NCBI GenBank assembly: GCA_003140705.1
Contig: PLKU01000142.1
Location: 6,928 to 21,782, forward strand
Source: Acidobacteriaceae bacterium
GTDB taxonomy: Bacteria; Acidobacteriota; Terriglobia; Terriglobales; Acidobacteriaceae
Direction: 5' to 3'
Length of the DNA stretch: 14,855 bases
Part shown: piece by piece, positions 1 through 7,179 of the stretch
Layout of the letters: each line of letters opens with the position of its first letter
How positions within the stretch are numbered: position 1 is the stretch's first letter
Program-made: the position numbers and the translations under genes
Notes under the pieces: generated by a model
Told to the model about the DNA's origin: nothing
Databases searched by the model: none
Seen by the model: the letters and a program-made list of their open reading frames with translations, nothing else

Positions 1-745
1 AGCCGCCGTCGGCCATAAACTCGGCATACTCTCCGCAGGTCACCAACCGGCGGGCAAGCGAGTACGGCTCAAGCCAGACCCGGTGCCGAGGTTGTTCATT
101 GTCAAAGCAGAAGCCCGGGCCTTCGTGGCCAATCGGTTGCAGGCCACCTTCATACGGCTGAAAAGCCGTTGCGGGACGGCCTGGATTGCGCTTCGTTACT
201 GAAGAGCTTCGCAGCCCGGATTCATCCAGCTTGTCGGCCTGGTGGAGATAGACGGGGCGCAAAGGGTTGGTAAAAAATGCGTGGAGAATATCGGTGAGCA
301 GGAGCTCCTGATGCTGCTCCTCGTGGTTCACTCCCAGTTCAATCCGCTGGAGGGCCTCCGAATCCGGATTGCGCTCGAGGAGTGTTTCGATCGCATCATC
401 AACGTGCCGGCGATAGCGCAACACCTCGTCTAACCCGGGCCGCGCAAACGAAGAACGGAGACGCTTCTCAGGGAAATGGCCCATGTTCTGGTAATAGCTG
501 TTGAAGAGCCAGGGAAAATCCTGGTTGAACAATCGATATCCGGGCACGAATTCGCGCAGAATGAAGGTCTCAAAGAACCAGGCAGTGTGGGCGAGGTGCC
601 ACTTCACTGGCGAGGCTTCGGGCAGGGACTGCACCATCATGTCCTCTGGTGTCAGAGGCTCGCACAGCTCCAGTGTCCGTCGGCGTGCCTTCCGAAATCG
701 GGAGCCGATTTCAATTTCCGGGCCAACTCGAGTTGTCGCGCTCAT
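1..745 (-). CDS. egtB: Ergothioneine biosynthesis protein EgtB, N-terminal 248 residues (cut by left edge)
   Basis: EgtB is a non-haem iron sulfoxide synthase that joins gamma-glutamylcysteine (or cysteine) to hercynine with O2 in ergothioneine synthesis, in the cytoplasm. My translation of the minus strand from the ATG at 745 gives an N-terminal DinB-like part with WHLAHT (H50/H53) and NHEEQHQE (H141, H145). These fit the three-histidine iron site of the family. From about residue 195 the FGE-sulfatase-type part begins, with IGHEGPGFCFDNEQPRHRVW and LVTCGEYAEFMADGG. The frame is open to position 1. The family is usually about 430 residues, so roughly 40% is missing off the left edge. GGAGGG at 752-757 sits 6 nt before the ATG and supports this start. 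It diverges from the TPR gene at 936. EgtD, the usual partner, is not in the window. Family assignment is firm; the exact thiol substrate is not known. Confidence 0.93.
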   Translation of the reverse strand, partial: MSATTRVGPEIEIGSRFRKARRRTLELCEPLTPEDMMVQSLPEASPVKWHLAHTAWFFETFILREFVPGYRLFNQDFPWLFNSYYQNMGHFPEKRLRSSFARPGLDEVLRYRRHVDDAIETLLERNPDSEALQRIELGVNHEEQHQELLLTDILHAFFTNPLRPVYLHQADKLDESGLRSSSVTKRNPGRPATAFQPYEGGLQPIGHEGPGFCFDNEQPRHRVWLEPYSLARRLVTCGEYAEFMADGG

Positions 746-751
746 GGTGTT

Positions 752-828
752 CCCTCCAGCCTGAAAACGAGTGTATCCCGAATCCGACCACTTTTCGATA
801 TTTTGACCGACCAACCGGGACGGGACAA
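752..828 (-). promoter_or_regulatory. Possible egtB promoter and Shine-Dalgarno site
   Basis: On the minus strand TTGTCC (823-828) and CAAAAT (800-805) are separated by exactly 17 bp, each matching 4 of 6 consensus bases. The Shine-Dalgarno GGAGGG lies at 752-757. The ribosome site is convincing; the promoter is only a pattern match with the right spacing. Confidence 0.3.
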
Positions 829-834
829 ATTTGC

Positions 835-932
835 TTGCGATCTTTTTCTCTTTTAGTGGTCTAATAATCAGTGGCCTAAAGACCGCCAGCGACGGATTGC
901 AAGCTTCGTCCGGATTCCTTCGATGAGGAGGG
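835..932 (+). promoter_or_regulatory. Leader of the TPR gene: possible promoter, direct repeat and strong Shine-Dalgarno
   Basis: TCTAAT at 860-865 matches the -10 consensus at 5 of 6. TTGCGA at 835-840 is a poor -35 at a long 19-bp spacing, so the promoter call is weak. The -10 candidate lies inside a direct repeat, AGTGGTCTAA (855-864) and AGTGGCCTAA (870-879), with a 15-bp period. AGGAGGG at 926-932 is a strong ribosome site 3 nt before the ATG at 936. Confidence 0.28.
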
Positions 933-935
933 AAT

Positions 936-1742
936 ATGTCGAGTTGGAAGGAACATCGTTCTATCGCGGCTTTTGCAATTCTGGCAGTCCTCATAGCGAA
1001 GTGCTGCATGGTATTTGCTCAAATCCCCAACCAGCCGACAGAGCAGCCTGCGGCCATTGCAGGTAATCCCCAATCCGCCAACCAGGCCCACCAGCCTCAG
1101 CCAACTCCCAAAGAAATCGGCGACGCGCTGATGATGCACCAGCGGTACCAGGCCGCCATTGAAGCTTACAAGAAGGTTCCCGGCGAATCCGCAGAAGTGC
1201 TGAACCAATTGGGCATCGCGTACCAGATGATGTTCAACCTCGATGACGCAATTCGGAACTACCAGGCCTCGCTGAAGCTTGAACCGAACAACGCCAATGT
1301 CCTGAACAACCTTGGGACTGTCTACGATTCGCTCAAGCAATACGGCGCTGCGGAAAAAATGTACCGCAAGGCGTTGAAGATTAATCCGCAGGCTCCTCTG
1401 GTGGAAAAGAACCTGGGCACCAGCCTGCTGGCACAGCATCGCTACAAGAAAGGCTGGGAGGCCTATAAGGCCGCGCTTGCCCTTGACCCGCAGATCTTTG
1501 AGAGCAACACCAGCCCGCGGGTCGATAATCTGGCCTCGGTGCAAGAGCGAGGCGCCATGAACTACTACATGGCCAAGGGCTGTGTGCGCGCCGGCCAGAC
1601 CGAATGCGCGATTGAGTACCTGCGCATGGCTCTCAATGAAGGGTTCACAAACCCGAAGAAAATTCAAGCCGACAGCGAGTTCGCCGGGCTTCGCGGCTTG
1701 CCGGCCTTCGAAAAGCTCATTGCTGCCCAAGGCACTCCTTAG
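936..1742 (+). CDS. Secreted TPR-repeat protein
   Basis: The 268-residue product begins with a Sec signal peptide: charged n-region, hydrophobic stretch about residues 10-28, probable cleavage after VFA at 28. A Pro/Gln-rich linker follows (30-57). Tetratricopeptide repeats come next, with clear units at about 86-119, 120-153 and 154-187, a degenerate one before them (about 61-85), and a further TPR-like pair at about 203-237 ending in ECAIEYLRMALNEGF. TPR domains bind other proteins, so a periplasmic scaffold role is likely. No catalytic motif is visible and the partner is unknown. The start is supported by the strong AGGAGGG just upstream. It diverges from egtB, and no functional link between the two is evident. 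An antisense 284-codon frame over the same stretch has no recognisable family. Confidence 0.85.
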   Translation: MSSWKEHRSIAAFAILAVLIAKCCMVFAQIPNQPTEQPAAIAGNPQSANQAHQPQPTPKEIGDALMMHQRYQAAIEAYKKVPGESAEVLNQLGIAYQMMFNLDDAIRNYQASLKLEPNNANVLNNLGTVYDSLKQYGAAEKMYRKALKINPQAPLVEKNLGTSLLAQHRYKKGWEAYKAALALDPQIFESNTSPRVDNLASVQERGAMNYYMAKGCVRAGQTECAIEYLRMALNEGFTNPKKIQADSEFAGLRGLPAFEKLIAAQGTP

Positions 1743-1947
1743 AGCGAAGCCAGGGTTACTGGATCCTTTTGAGTTTCATGCGGGTCGCCGCTCCCTGGGG
1801 GTCGCTTCAACTTGAATGCGGCGGCTTCGAGACACGCCATCCCTGGTTTCGCTGTAGCCTGGCTTTGCATCTGCGAATTCTGTCGTCCATTCGTGGCGCG
1901 CCAACGTCTATCTGCATGGGAGTGTCTTCGATCCCACTGGAGTCTCC
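1743..1947. other. 205-bp intergenic stretch with inverted and tandem repeats
   Basis: No gene is seen here. GCGAAGCCAGGG (1744-1755) and CCCTGGTTTCGC (1841-1852) are complementary at 11 of 12 positions across 85 nt. CCTGGTTTCGC (from 1842) is repeated as CCTGGCTTTGC (from 1858), and TTCAACTTGAA (from 1806) is a small palindrome. The stretch could fold in the 3' region of the TPR transcript or the leader of the next gene. No convincing promoter or U-tract terminator was found. GGAG at 1939-1942 is the ribosome site for the ATG at 1948. Confidence 0.3.
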
Positions 1948-2775
1948 ATGAACATTCGTCTCATTTGCGCCATTGTTTTCAGTGCCTCGCTCACACTTGC
2001 TGCCGCAGCGCAGGATACGCCCGCCATTCTGCCGGCGGGCCAGCCGGCCGGTCAGGCCCCGGCGCAGGGAAGCGGTTCCGGGCCTTGGCAGGGTCAAGGC
2101 CAGGGTCAGCGGGGCGGCGGACGCGGTGGAATGGGCGGTGGGTACGGAATGGGCCAAGGGCGCGGCGTGGTGGGCACTGTGACGGAGGTTGCCGCAGATC
2201 ACTACACCATCAAGACCGACGCCGGCGAAAGCTACGTTGTGCATTACAGCGTTAACACGCGCATGGTCAAACAATCGGGTCAAGGCCGTGGGCAGGGCCA
2301 GGGCCGTGGCGAAGGTGGACAAGGCGGCGGCGGGGGAAATCCCCCTGAGCCGATCAAAGCCACCGACATCAAGGTTGGCGATGCCGTTGCGGCGATGGGC
2401 GAAATCGACGCGACAGCCAAGTCCGTCGGCGCGGTGATGATCGCGCAGCTTGATCCGGAGCGCGCGAAGCAGATGCGCGAAATGCAGGCTAACTATGGCA
2501 AGACCTGGCTGATGGGCAAGGTCACAGCAGTGGACGGCGTGAAGGTGACCCTGATGGGCACGGTGGACAACACCGCTCACTCCTTTGTCGCGGACGAGAA
2601 CACGACCTTCCGCAAACGCCGCGATCCCATCACGCTGGCCGATCTGGCGGTGGGCGACAATGTTCGTGTGGAAGGCGCGCTGAAGGATGGCGCTTTTCTG
2701 GCAACTACGGTGAATGCCATGGGCGCGCCCCAAGTGGGCAATCCAGCGGCCCCGCGTGGCAGTCCACCTCAATAG
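1948..2775 (+). CDS. Secreted DUF5666-domain protein with Gly/Gln-rich linkers
   Basis: The 275-residue product has a Sec signal peptide with probable cleavage after AAA at about residue 21. Residues 31-73 are Gly/Gln/Arg-rich low complexity. Then a DUF5666-type beta segment begins (GVVGTVTEV at 73-81, then YTIKTDAGESYVVH), interrupted by a second Gly/Gln/Arg-rich insert (110-131), and resumes with IKATDIKVGDAVAAMGEI. A second copy starts near residue 185 (WLMGKVTAV) and ends with LAVGDNVRVEGALKDG. DUF5666 domains are small, probably OB-like beta folds of extracytoplasmic proteins with no known activity. The gene is followed after 23 nt by the TIGR03435 gene, probably on one transcript. Domain assignment is good; function is unknown. 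Confidence 0.82.
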   Translation: MNIRLICAIVFSASLTLAAAAQDTPAILPAGQPAGQAPAQGSGSGPWQGQGQGQRGGGRGGMGGGYGMGQGRGVVGTVTEVAADHYTIKTDAGESYVVHYSVNTRMVKQSGQGRGQGQGRGEGGQGGGGGNPPEPIKATDIKVGDAVAAMGEIDATAKSVGAVMIAQLDPERAKQMREMQANYGKTWLMGKVTAVDGVKVTLMGTVDNTAHSFVADENTTFRKRRDPITLADLAVGDNVRVEGALKDGAFLATTVNAMGAPQVGNPAAPRGSPPQ

Positions 2776-2798
2776 ACTTCTGTGAAAGGTGCAGCCTG

Positions 2799-3593
2799 AT
2801 GATGCGACAGATTGCGGCGGCGGTTCTTGTGCTTTCGGCCTCTGGAATCGTCGCGCAGTCGCCTGCTCCACGCCCAAAATTCGACGCGTTTGAAGTAGCG
2901 GCCATCAAGCCGGTTGAGCATGATGCCAAGGCAGGCCGTTACATCACGATGCAGGGGACCAATCGCTTTGTTGAGAAAGAATACACGCTCAAGCTTTTGA
3001 TTGCAGCGGCCTACGATCTGAATGCCCGGGAGATCTCCGGCGGCCCGGGCTGGATTGAATCTGACCATTACGACATTGTTGCCGTGACGCCCGGCGATGT
3101 AAGACCGACGCATGATGAGCAGATGTCGATGCTTCGCAACCTTTTGGCCGACAGGTTCAAACTCACGTTTCATCGTGAACAGAAAGAATTCTCGATTTAC
3201 GAATTGCAAGTTGCCAAGGGCGGAGCAAAGCTCAAGGCGAGTACCGCTGCGGCAGACGATCCCGCGGCGCTGATCAGCACCGTCTACCCGCAGCGCATTG
3301 TTCTGCCAGCACGCAACGCCACAATGGGCGACCTGGTGTCGCTGATGCAGCGTGCCATGCTTGATCGTCCTGTCGTGGATAAGACCGGTCTTGTTGGACG
3401 ATTCGATTTCGATCTTGAGTGGGCGCCTGACGAGACTCAATTCGGCGGCGAGGTGCCGATTGCCAACGCGGATGCCCCCAGCCCGCCGCTGTTCACTGCG
3501 ATCCAGCAGCAGCTTGGCCTGAAGTTGGAAGCGACTCGAGGGCCGGTCAATGCGCTTGTCGTCGACAACGCGGAACGGCCTTCAGAGAACTGA
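2799..3593 (+). CDS. TIGR03435 family secreted protein
   Basis: The 264-residue product starts with a signal peptide (MMRQIAAAVLVLSASGIVA, cleavage near residue 19). The body shows the family pattern: FDAFEVAAIKP near residue 28, TLKLLIAAAYDL, ISGGPGWIESDHYDIVA, then MLRNLLADRFKLTFHRE and YELQVAKGGAKL. A late VDKTGLVGRFDFDLEW and a C-terminal LGLKLEATRGPVNALVVDNAERPSEN follow. TIGR03435 is a soil-associated family of unknown function with strong paralogous expansion in Solibacter and other Acidobacteriota. Length is normal. GAAAGGTG at 2784-2791 serves the ATG at 2799; the next codon is also ATG. It lies 23 nt after the DUF5666 gene, which suggests co-transcription. It is a good taxonomic marker but says nothing firm about function. 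Confidence 0.92.
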   Translation: MMRQIAAAVLVLSASGIVAQSPAPRPKFDAFEVAAIKPVEHDAKAGRYITMQGTNRFVEKEYTLKLLIAAAYDLNAREISGGPGWIESDHYDIVAVTPGDVRPTHDEQMSMLRNLLADRFKLTFHREQKEFSIYELQVAKGGAKLKASTAAADDPAALISTVYPQRIVLPARNATMGDLVSLMQRAMLDRPVVDKTGLVGRFDFDLEWAPDETQFGGEVPIANADAPSPPLFTAIQQQLGLKLEATRGPVNALVVDNAERPSEN

Positions 3594-3610
3594 TCGTTCG
3601 ACCTCTGTGG

Positions 3611-3627
3611 TACATTTTGCTTACATT
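3611..3627. repeat. Direct repeat TACATT with 11-bp period
   Basis: TACATT occurs at 3611-3616 and again at 3622-3627, one helical turn apart, in the short AT-rich part of the gap before the MFS gene. It could be half-sites of an operator, but two 6-mers can arise by chance. Confidence 0.25.
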
Positions 3628-3686
3628 ACACTGGCCCCGTTCCCCGATCCCCCTTGATTCAGCTTTGCAATGTTTGCGACTCCATA

Positions 3687-3702
3687 GAGGTGAGTGCTCT
3701 TG
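3687..3702 (+). promoter_or_regulatory. Shine-Dalgarno deciding a TTG start for the MFS gene
   Basis: GAGGTGA at 3687-3693 is a strong anti-SD match and lies 6 nt before the in-frame TTG at 3700-3702. The in-frame GTG at 3694 abuts the SD directly and is too close to be used. The first in-frame ATG, at 3781, would still leave the TM1 region and the family motif intact, so homology alone does not decide it. Confidence 0.6.
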
Positions 3703-5052
3703 GCTCTTCCTGACGTCTTGCCCGCCGCAGCAGTTGCGTTGGATGCGGACGCGCGCGCGGTTGCCATCGGAAAATCCGCGATGCGGAAGGCGTCACTGCG
3801 CCTGATTCCGTTGATCTCAATTGGCTATGGCCTGGCTTACATTGACCGCCTCAACCTGAGCTTTGCCTCGTTACAGATGAATCGGGATCTGCATTTCAGT
3901 GCCTCGGTATATGGATTTGGGGCAGGGTTGTTCTTTATTGGGTATGCGCTTTGCGAAGTGCCATCGAACCTGCTGCTGCTGCATTTTGGCGCCAAGCGCT
4001 GGCTGGCCCGCATCATGTTCACATGGGGGCTGCTGGCTGCGTCGATGATGCTTGTGCGCACTCCTTTACAGTTCAATGTGTCGCGTTTGCTGCTGGGCGT
4101 GGCCGAGGCGGGATTTTTTCCAGGCGTCATTTACTACTTGACGCTCTGGTTTCCGGTAAGGATGAGAGCTCGCGCGGTGAGCCGCTTTTACATTGCCTTG
4201 CCGCTCGGTTCGGTAGTGATGGGCTCGCTGGCAGGTTGGCTGCTAGGCCTTGGCGGCAAACTCGGCCTGGCAGGCTGGCAGTGGCTGTTTCTAGTAGAGG
4301 GTCTGCCGGCTGTCCTTTTCAGCTTGGTGATGCTGAAGATGCTGCCGGACGGTCCGAACCAGGCCGCCTGGCTTACACCGGAGGAGAAGGCCTGGCTGAA
4401 GGGCCAACTCGACACGGACGGGAAGGGCGCGGAAATCGGGCACGAAGCCGGCGTGCTTGAGGCGCTGCTCTCACCCAAGGTCTGGACGATCGGCATGTTC
4501 TTCTTTTGTGCTCTCACTTGCAGCTACGCCTACAACTACTATGCTCCTGCGATTTATCTGCAAGTGACCGGGTGGAGCGTCACCAATGTAGGCTTCCTGG
4601 TGGCTTGCATTGGATTGGCGGGAGCGGCGGGCATGCTGCTGAACGGAGCGCACTCCGACCGCACAGGTGAGCGCCCGCTGCATTGCATTGTGCCCTGCAT
4701 TGTGATGGCACTGAGCTACGCGACGGCGAGCTATGCGCGGCAGCCGTGGCTGGTTGTTGCGTCGCTGGCCGTCAGCTTTGTTGCCTTCAATGCGTTCCAA
4801 GGTCCGGCCCTCTCGATTCCCTCGCAGTTTCTGGCCGGGCGCGCCGCGGCGGCTGGCATTGCTGCAATGAACACGATCACCATGTTCAGCGGTGCTGTGG
4901 GGCCCATGTGGATGGGCGTGATGAAGGATGCCACGGGAAGCGACCGGGCCGGGCTGCGCGGTCTGCTCCTGCCCAGCCTCGCGGCAGCCGGGTTCATGTA
5001 CCTGCTGACGCGCAGTTTGAAGAGACAAGCGCCTATTGAAAGTCCCACATAA
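3700..5052 (+). CDS. MFS transporter, anion:cation symporter (ACS) type
   Basis: The inner-membrane carrier is about 450 residues, the normal size for a 12-helix MFS protein. TM1 ends with YIDRLNLSFA, a variant of the Y-x-DR-x-N motif of the ACS family (phthalate, hexuronate, galactonate, tartrate and glucarate permeases). Also typical are the TM2-TM5 features: GYALCEVPSNLLL, RLLLGVAEAGFFPGVIYYL, WFPVRMRARA. The mid-protein WQWLFLVEGLPAVL is followed by a cytoplasmic loop containing LTPEEKAWL. The C-half contains GMLLNGAHSDRTGERP. Such carriers import organic anions with protons, but the substrate cannot be assigned here, and no catabolic genes are adjacent to guide it. The start is taken as TTG because of the ribosome site. 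A 105-bp gap separates it from the TIGR03435 gene and a 143-bp gap from the ABC locus, so it is probably transcribed alone. Confidence 0.88.
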   Translation: MALPDVLPAAAVALDADARAVAIGKSAMRKASLRLIPLISIGYGLAYIDRLNLSFASLQMNRDLHFSASVYGFGAGLFFIGYALCEVPSNLLLLHFGAKRWLARIMFTWGLLAASMMLVRTPLQFNVSRLLLGVAEAGFFPGVIYYLTLWFPVRMRARAVSRFYIALPLGSVVMGSLAGWLLGLGGKLGLAGWQWLFLVEGLPAVLFSLVMLKMLPDGPNQAAWLTPEEKAWLKGQLDTDGKGAEIGHEAGVLEALLSPKVWTIGMFFFCALTCSYAYNYYAPAIYLQVTGWSVTNVGFLVACIGLAGAAGMLLNGAHSDRTGERPLHCIVPCIVMALSYATASYARQPWLVVASLAVSFVAFNAFQGPALSIPSQFLAGRAAAAGIAAMNTITMFSGAVGPMWMGVMKDATGSDRAGLRGLLLPSLAAAGFMYLLTRSLKRQAPIESPT

Positions 5053-5195
5053 CAAGCGGCCCGCTGCCCCGGGTCATCCTTCTAAATTCACCCTTCATCC
5101 GCGCTTCGAGCCCTTCGTCGGAAACCTCGCGCGCTTCTTTCCTGTCTCACCTATCTTCCACACAGAGCAAAATCCTCTGAAAGGGAACGGACCCC

Positions 5196-5978
5196 ATGAG
5201 TCATTTGGCGGAATTGGATGCAATCCCTCAGCTCGTCGGCGTGGAAGCAGTGACGCGGAGATTTCCACTGGACCACAATTTTGTGAGTGCGCTCGACAGC
5301 GTAAACCTGCGCGTGGCTCCGGGCGAGTTTCTTGCCATTGCCGGCCCCAGCGGAAGCGGGAAATCGACACTGCTTAACCTGATCGGCTGCATAGATAAGC
5401 CGACCAGCGGGCGCATTCTCATTGATGGCGTCGATACATCGAAGCTCAATCCGACCCGCATGACGGCGCTCCGTCGCGAGAAAATTGGCTTTGTCTTTCA
5501 AACATTCAACCTGATTCCGGTTTTCACCGCCGCGGAGAATGTTGAGTTCCCGCTGCTGGTGCAGGGCTTCAGCAGCAGCGAGCGTCGCGAACGGGTGGCT
5601 GCCGCTTTGGAGAGTGTGGGCCTTTCTGCGCGTGCCAACCATCGTCCAGACCTGCTCTCCGGTGGAGAGCGTCAACGGGTTGCCGTTGCCCGCGCGATCG
5701 TTCATCGCCCCGCATTGGTGCTGGCCGACGAGCCGACCGCCAACCTGGACACGCGCAATGCCACACAACTCATCGACCTGATGCACGACCTGAACCGGCG
5801 GCTGGGACTCACGTTCATCTTCTCTACGCACGACCAGCGCCTGCTGGAGCACACTGATCGCATCGTTCGGCTGACCGACGGACAAGTTGTTTCAGACACA
5901 GATGTTTCATTCACCCTGAAGAGCCAGACACCAATCGAAGGAGCCAGCCATGGGCAAGTTCTTATTGCTAGCGTTTAG
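5196..5978 (+). CDS. ABC transporter ATP-binding protein, LolD/MacB type
   Basis: This 260-residue ATPase energises the permease encoded next. All ABC motifs are intact: Walker A GPSGSGKST (50-58), Q-loop Q102, signature LSGGERQR (154-161), Walker B LVLADEP (174-180, catalytic E179), D-loop NLD (183-185) and H-loop H212 in FSTHD. The sequence GFVFQTFNLIPVFTAAENVEFPL is typical of the LolD/MacB/FtsE branch that drives type VII mechanotransmission exporters. The C-terminal extension is about 35 residues past the core. GAAAGGGAA at 5179-5187 serves the ATG at 5196. Its last 29 nt overlap the permease gene, which suggests translational coupling. It is the first gene of the six-gene locus. Whether the substrate is a lipoprotein, lipid or peptide is unknown. 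Confidence 0.93.
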   Translation: MSHLAELDAIPQLVGVEAVTRRFPLDHNFVSALDSVNLRVAPGEFLAIAGPSGSGKSTLLNLIGCIDKPTSGRILIDGVDTSKLNPTRMTALRREKIGFVFQTFNLIPVFTAAENVEFPLLVQGFSSSERRERVAAALESVGLSARANHRPDLLSGGERQRVAVARAIVHRPALVLADEPTANLDTRNATQLIDLMHDLNRRLGLTFIFSTHDQRLLEHTDRIVRLTDGQVVSDTDVSFTLKSQTPIEGASHGQVLIASV

Positions 5979-7179
5979 AAACGTGTTTCGCAATCGACGC
6001 CGCACGATTATGACTCTGCTGATGGTTGGCGGAGGCGTGGCTGGTCTTCTGTTGGTTGGTGGTTTCTTTGCCCGCATGTTCTGGGGGCTGCGCGAAAGCA
6101 CAATCAACGACGGCCTCGGCCACATTCAAATCTTCACTGCCGAGCACTTTAACCGCGAAGAGAAACATGTGCTGGATACGGGGATCGAGAACTGGCGGCA
6201 GGTGGCAGGCACGGTGTCTACCGGAGGGCATGTTCGCGGCGTTGCGCCCCGGATCGAATTCAACGGGATGCTCTCGAACGGCGTCAAATCCGGCGTTTTC
6301 ATGGGCAGCGCCGTGGACCCAGTCGCAGAAGAGAGCCTCGGTTTCACGCCTCGTCTTGCAGCGGGAAGAGACCTTGATACCGAGCCAAGCGGCGAGGTAG
6401 AAGCCCTCATCGGCGCAGGTGTCGCGCATTCGATGAATGTGAAGCCCGGCGATGGATTAACAATTCTGGCTGTCACGTCAGACGGCGCCTTGAATGGAAT
6501 CGACGTGCAGATTGTCGGCGTGGTCAACACCGGCTTCAAGGAGATGGATGACAGGTATCTTCGGATTACGTTGCCCTCCGCGCAGCGGCTGCTGCAAAGC
6601 GATCGCGTCACCAACCTGGTTGTCGGCCTGGACAAAACGGAAAGCACGGATGAGGTTGCGGCCTCGCTCGCTCCGCGCCTCCGCGGCCTGCCGCAGCAGT
6701 TGGTTTTAAGGAAATGGATCGATCTGGCCGCTTATTACAAGCAGGTCCGCTCGCTATTCAGCACAATCTTTGTGTTTCTGGGAGTCATCGTCTTCTTCAT
6801 GGTTCTCATGTCCAGCGTCAACACGCTGCTGATGACCATGTTCGAGCGCACCCGCGAGATCGGAACCATGCTAGCCATGGGCACGCCGCGATCATGGATC
6901 ATGGCCCTGTTCGTGCTTGAAGCTACGCTGCTGGGTGTGCTGGGCGCAATCGCCGGGGTGGTGGGAGGCAACTTCCTTGGGTTCCTGATCAACAATGCCG
7001 GCATTCATCTGCCTCCGCCGCCTGGAACCAATGTCCCAATGTCGTTCCGAGTTCTCTTTGTTCCCAGCCTGATGGTCGGCTCTTCGATCCTGGTTATCAT
7101 TTCACTGGCCCTTGCCGCCATCTTGCCTGCGATCCGCGCATCGCGCCTGCAAATTGCGGAGGCTCTTGCTCATGTCTAA
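5950..7179 (+). CDS. ABC transporter permease, MacB/LolC/FtsX type
   Basis: The 409-residue inner-membrane protein has the four-helix type VII layout. There is a short cytoplasmic LAFRNVFRNRRRT segment, TM1 at about 20-41, and a large periplasmic MacB_PCD-like domain (about 42-265). TM2 (about 274-297) is followed by the diagnostic FERTREIG at 298-305 (family ERxxEIG coupling segment), and TM3 and TM4 end with PAIRASRLQIAEALAHV. It should work as a homodimer, because no second permease is encoded here, unlike LolC plus LolE. The length is close to LolC/LolE (about 400) and shorter than MacB, which carries a fused ATPase. GAAGGAG at 5937-5943 supports the ATG at 5950, inside the ATPase gene. 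The stop overlaps the next start by 8 nt. The cargo is unknown; a downstream LolA-like partner suggests a lipidated or lipid substrate. Confidence 0.92.
   Translation: MGKFLLLAFRNVFRNRRRTIMTLLMVGGGVAGLLLVGGFFARMFWGLRESTINDGLGHIQIFTAEHFNREEKHVLDTGIENWRQVAGTVSTGGHVRGVAPRIEFNGMLSNGVKSGVFMGSAVDPVAEESLGFTPRLAAGRDLDTEPSGEVEALIGAGVAHSMNVKPGDGLTILAVTSDGALNGIDVQIVGVVNTGFKEMDDRYLRITLPSAQRLLQSDRVTNLVVGLDKTESTDEVAASLAPRLRGLPQQLVLRKWIDLAAYYKQVRSLFSTIFVFLGVIVFFMVLMSSVNTLLMTMFERTREIGTMLAMGTPRSWIMALFVLEATLLGVLGAIAGVVGGNFLGFLINNAGIHLPPPPGTNVPMSFRVLFVPSLMVGSSILVIISLALAAILPAIRASRLQIAEALAHV

Noticed and set aside
876..1730. 284-codon minus-strand open frame
   Set aside because: It is antisense to the TPR gene, which has a signal peptide, a strong ribosome site and clear repeats. 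The frame shows no family pattern.
1807..2877. 356-codon minus-strand open frame
   Set aside because: His/Arg/Ala-rich composition typical of an antisense shadow in GC-rich DNA; it overlaps two well-supported plus-strand genes.
5055..5066. Terminator after the MFS gene (AGCGGCCCGCT)
   Set aside because: The palindrome has a one-base loop and no T-tract follows.
5120..5147. ECF-type promoter (GGAAAC ... GTCT) before the ABC locus
   Set aside because: The 18-nt spacing is off and the -35 has an extra A; such short motifs are common by chance.
5053..5195. LytTR-type direct-repeat binding sites
   Set aside because: No pair fitting the known consensus was found by eye; a scored genome scan would be needed.
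7112..7171. Upstream extension of the LolA-like gene
   Set aside because: It would overlap the permease by 68 nt and bury the signal peptide behind 20 Arg-rich residues; the start at 7172 has a good ribosome site.
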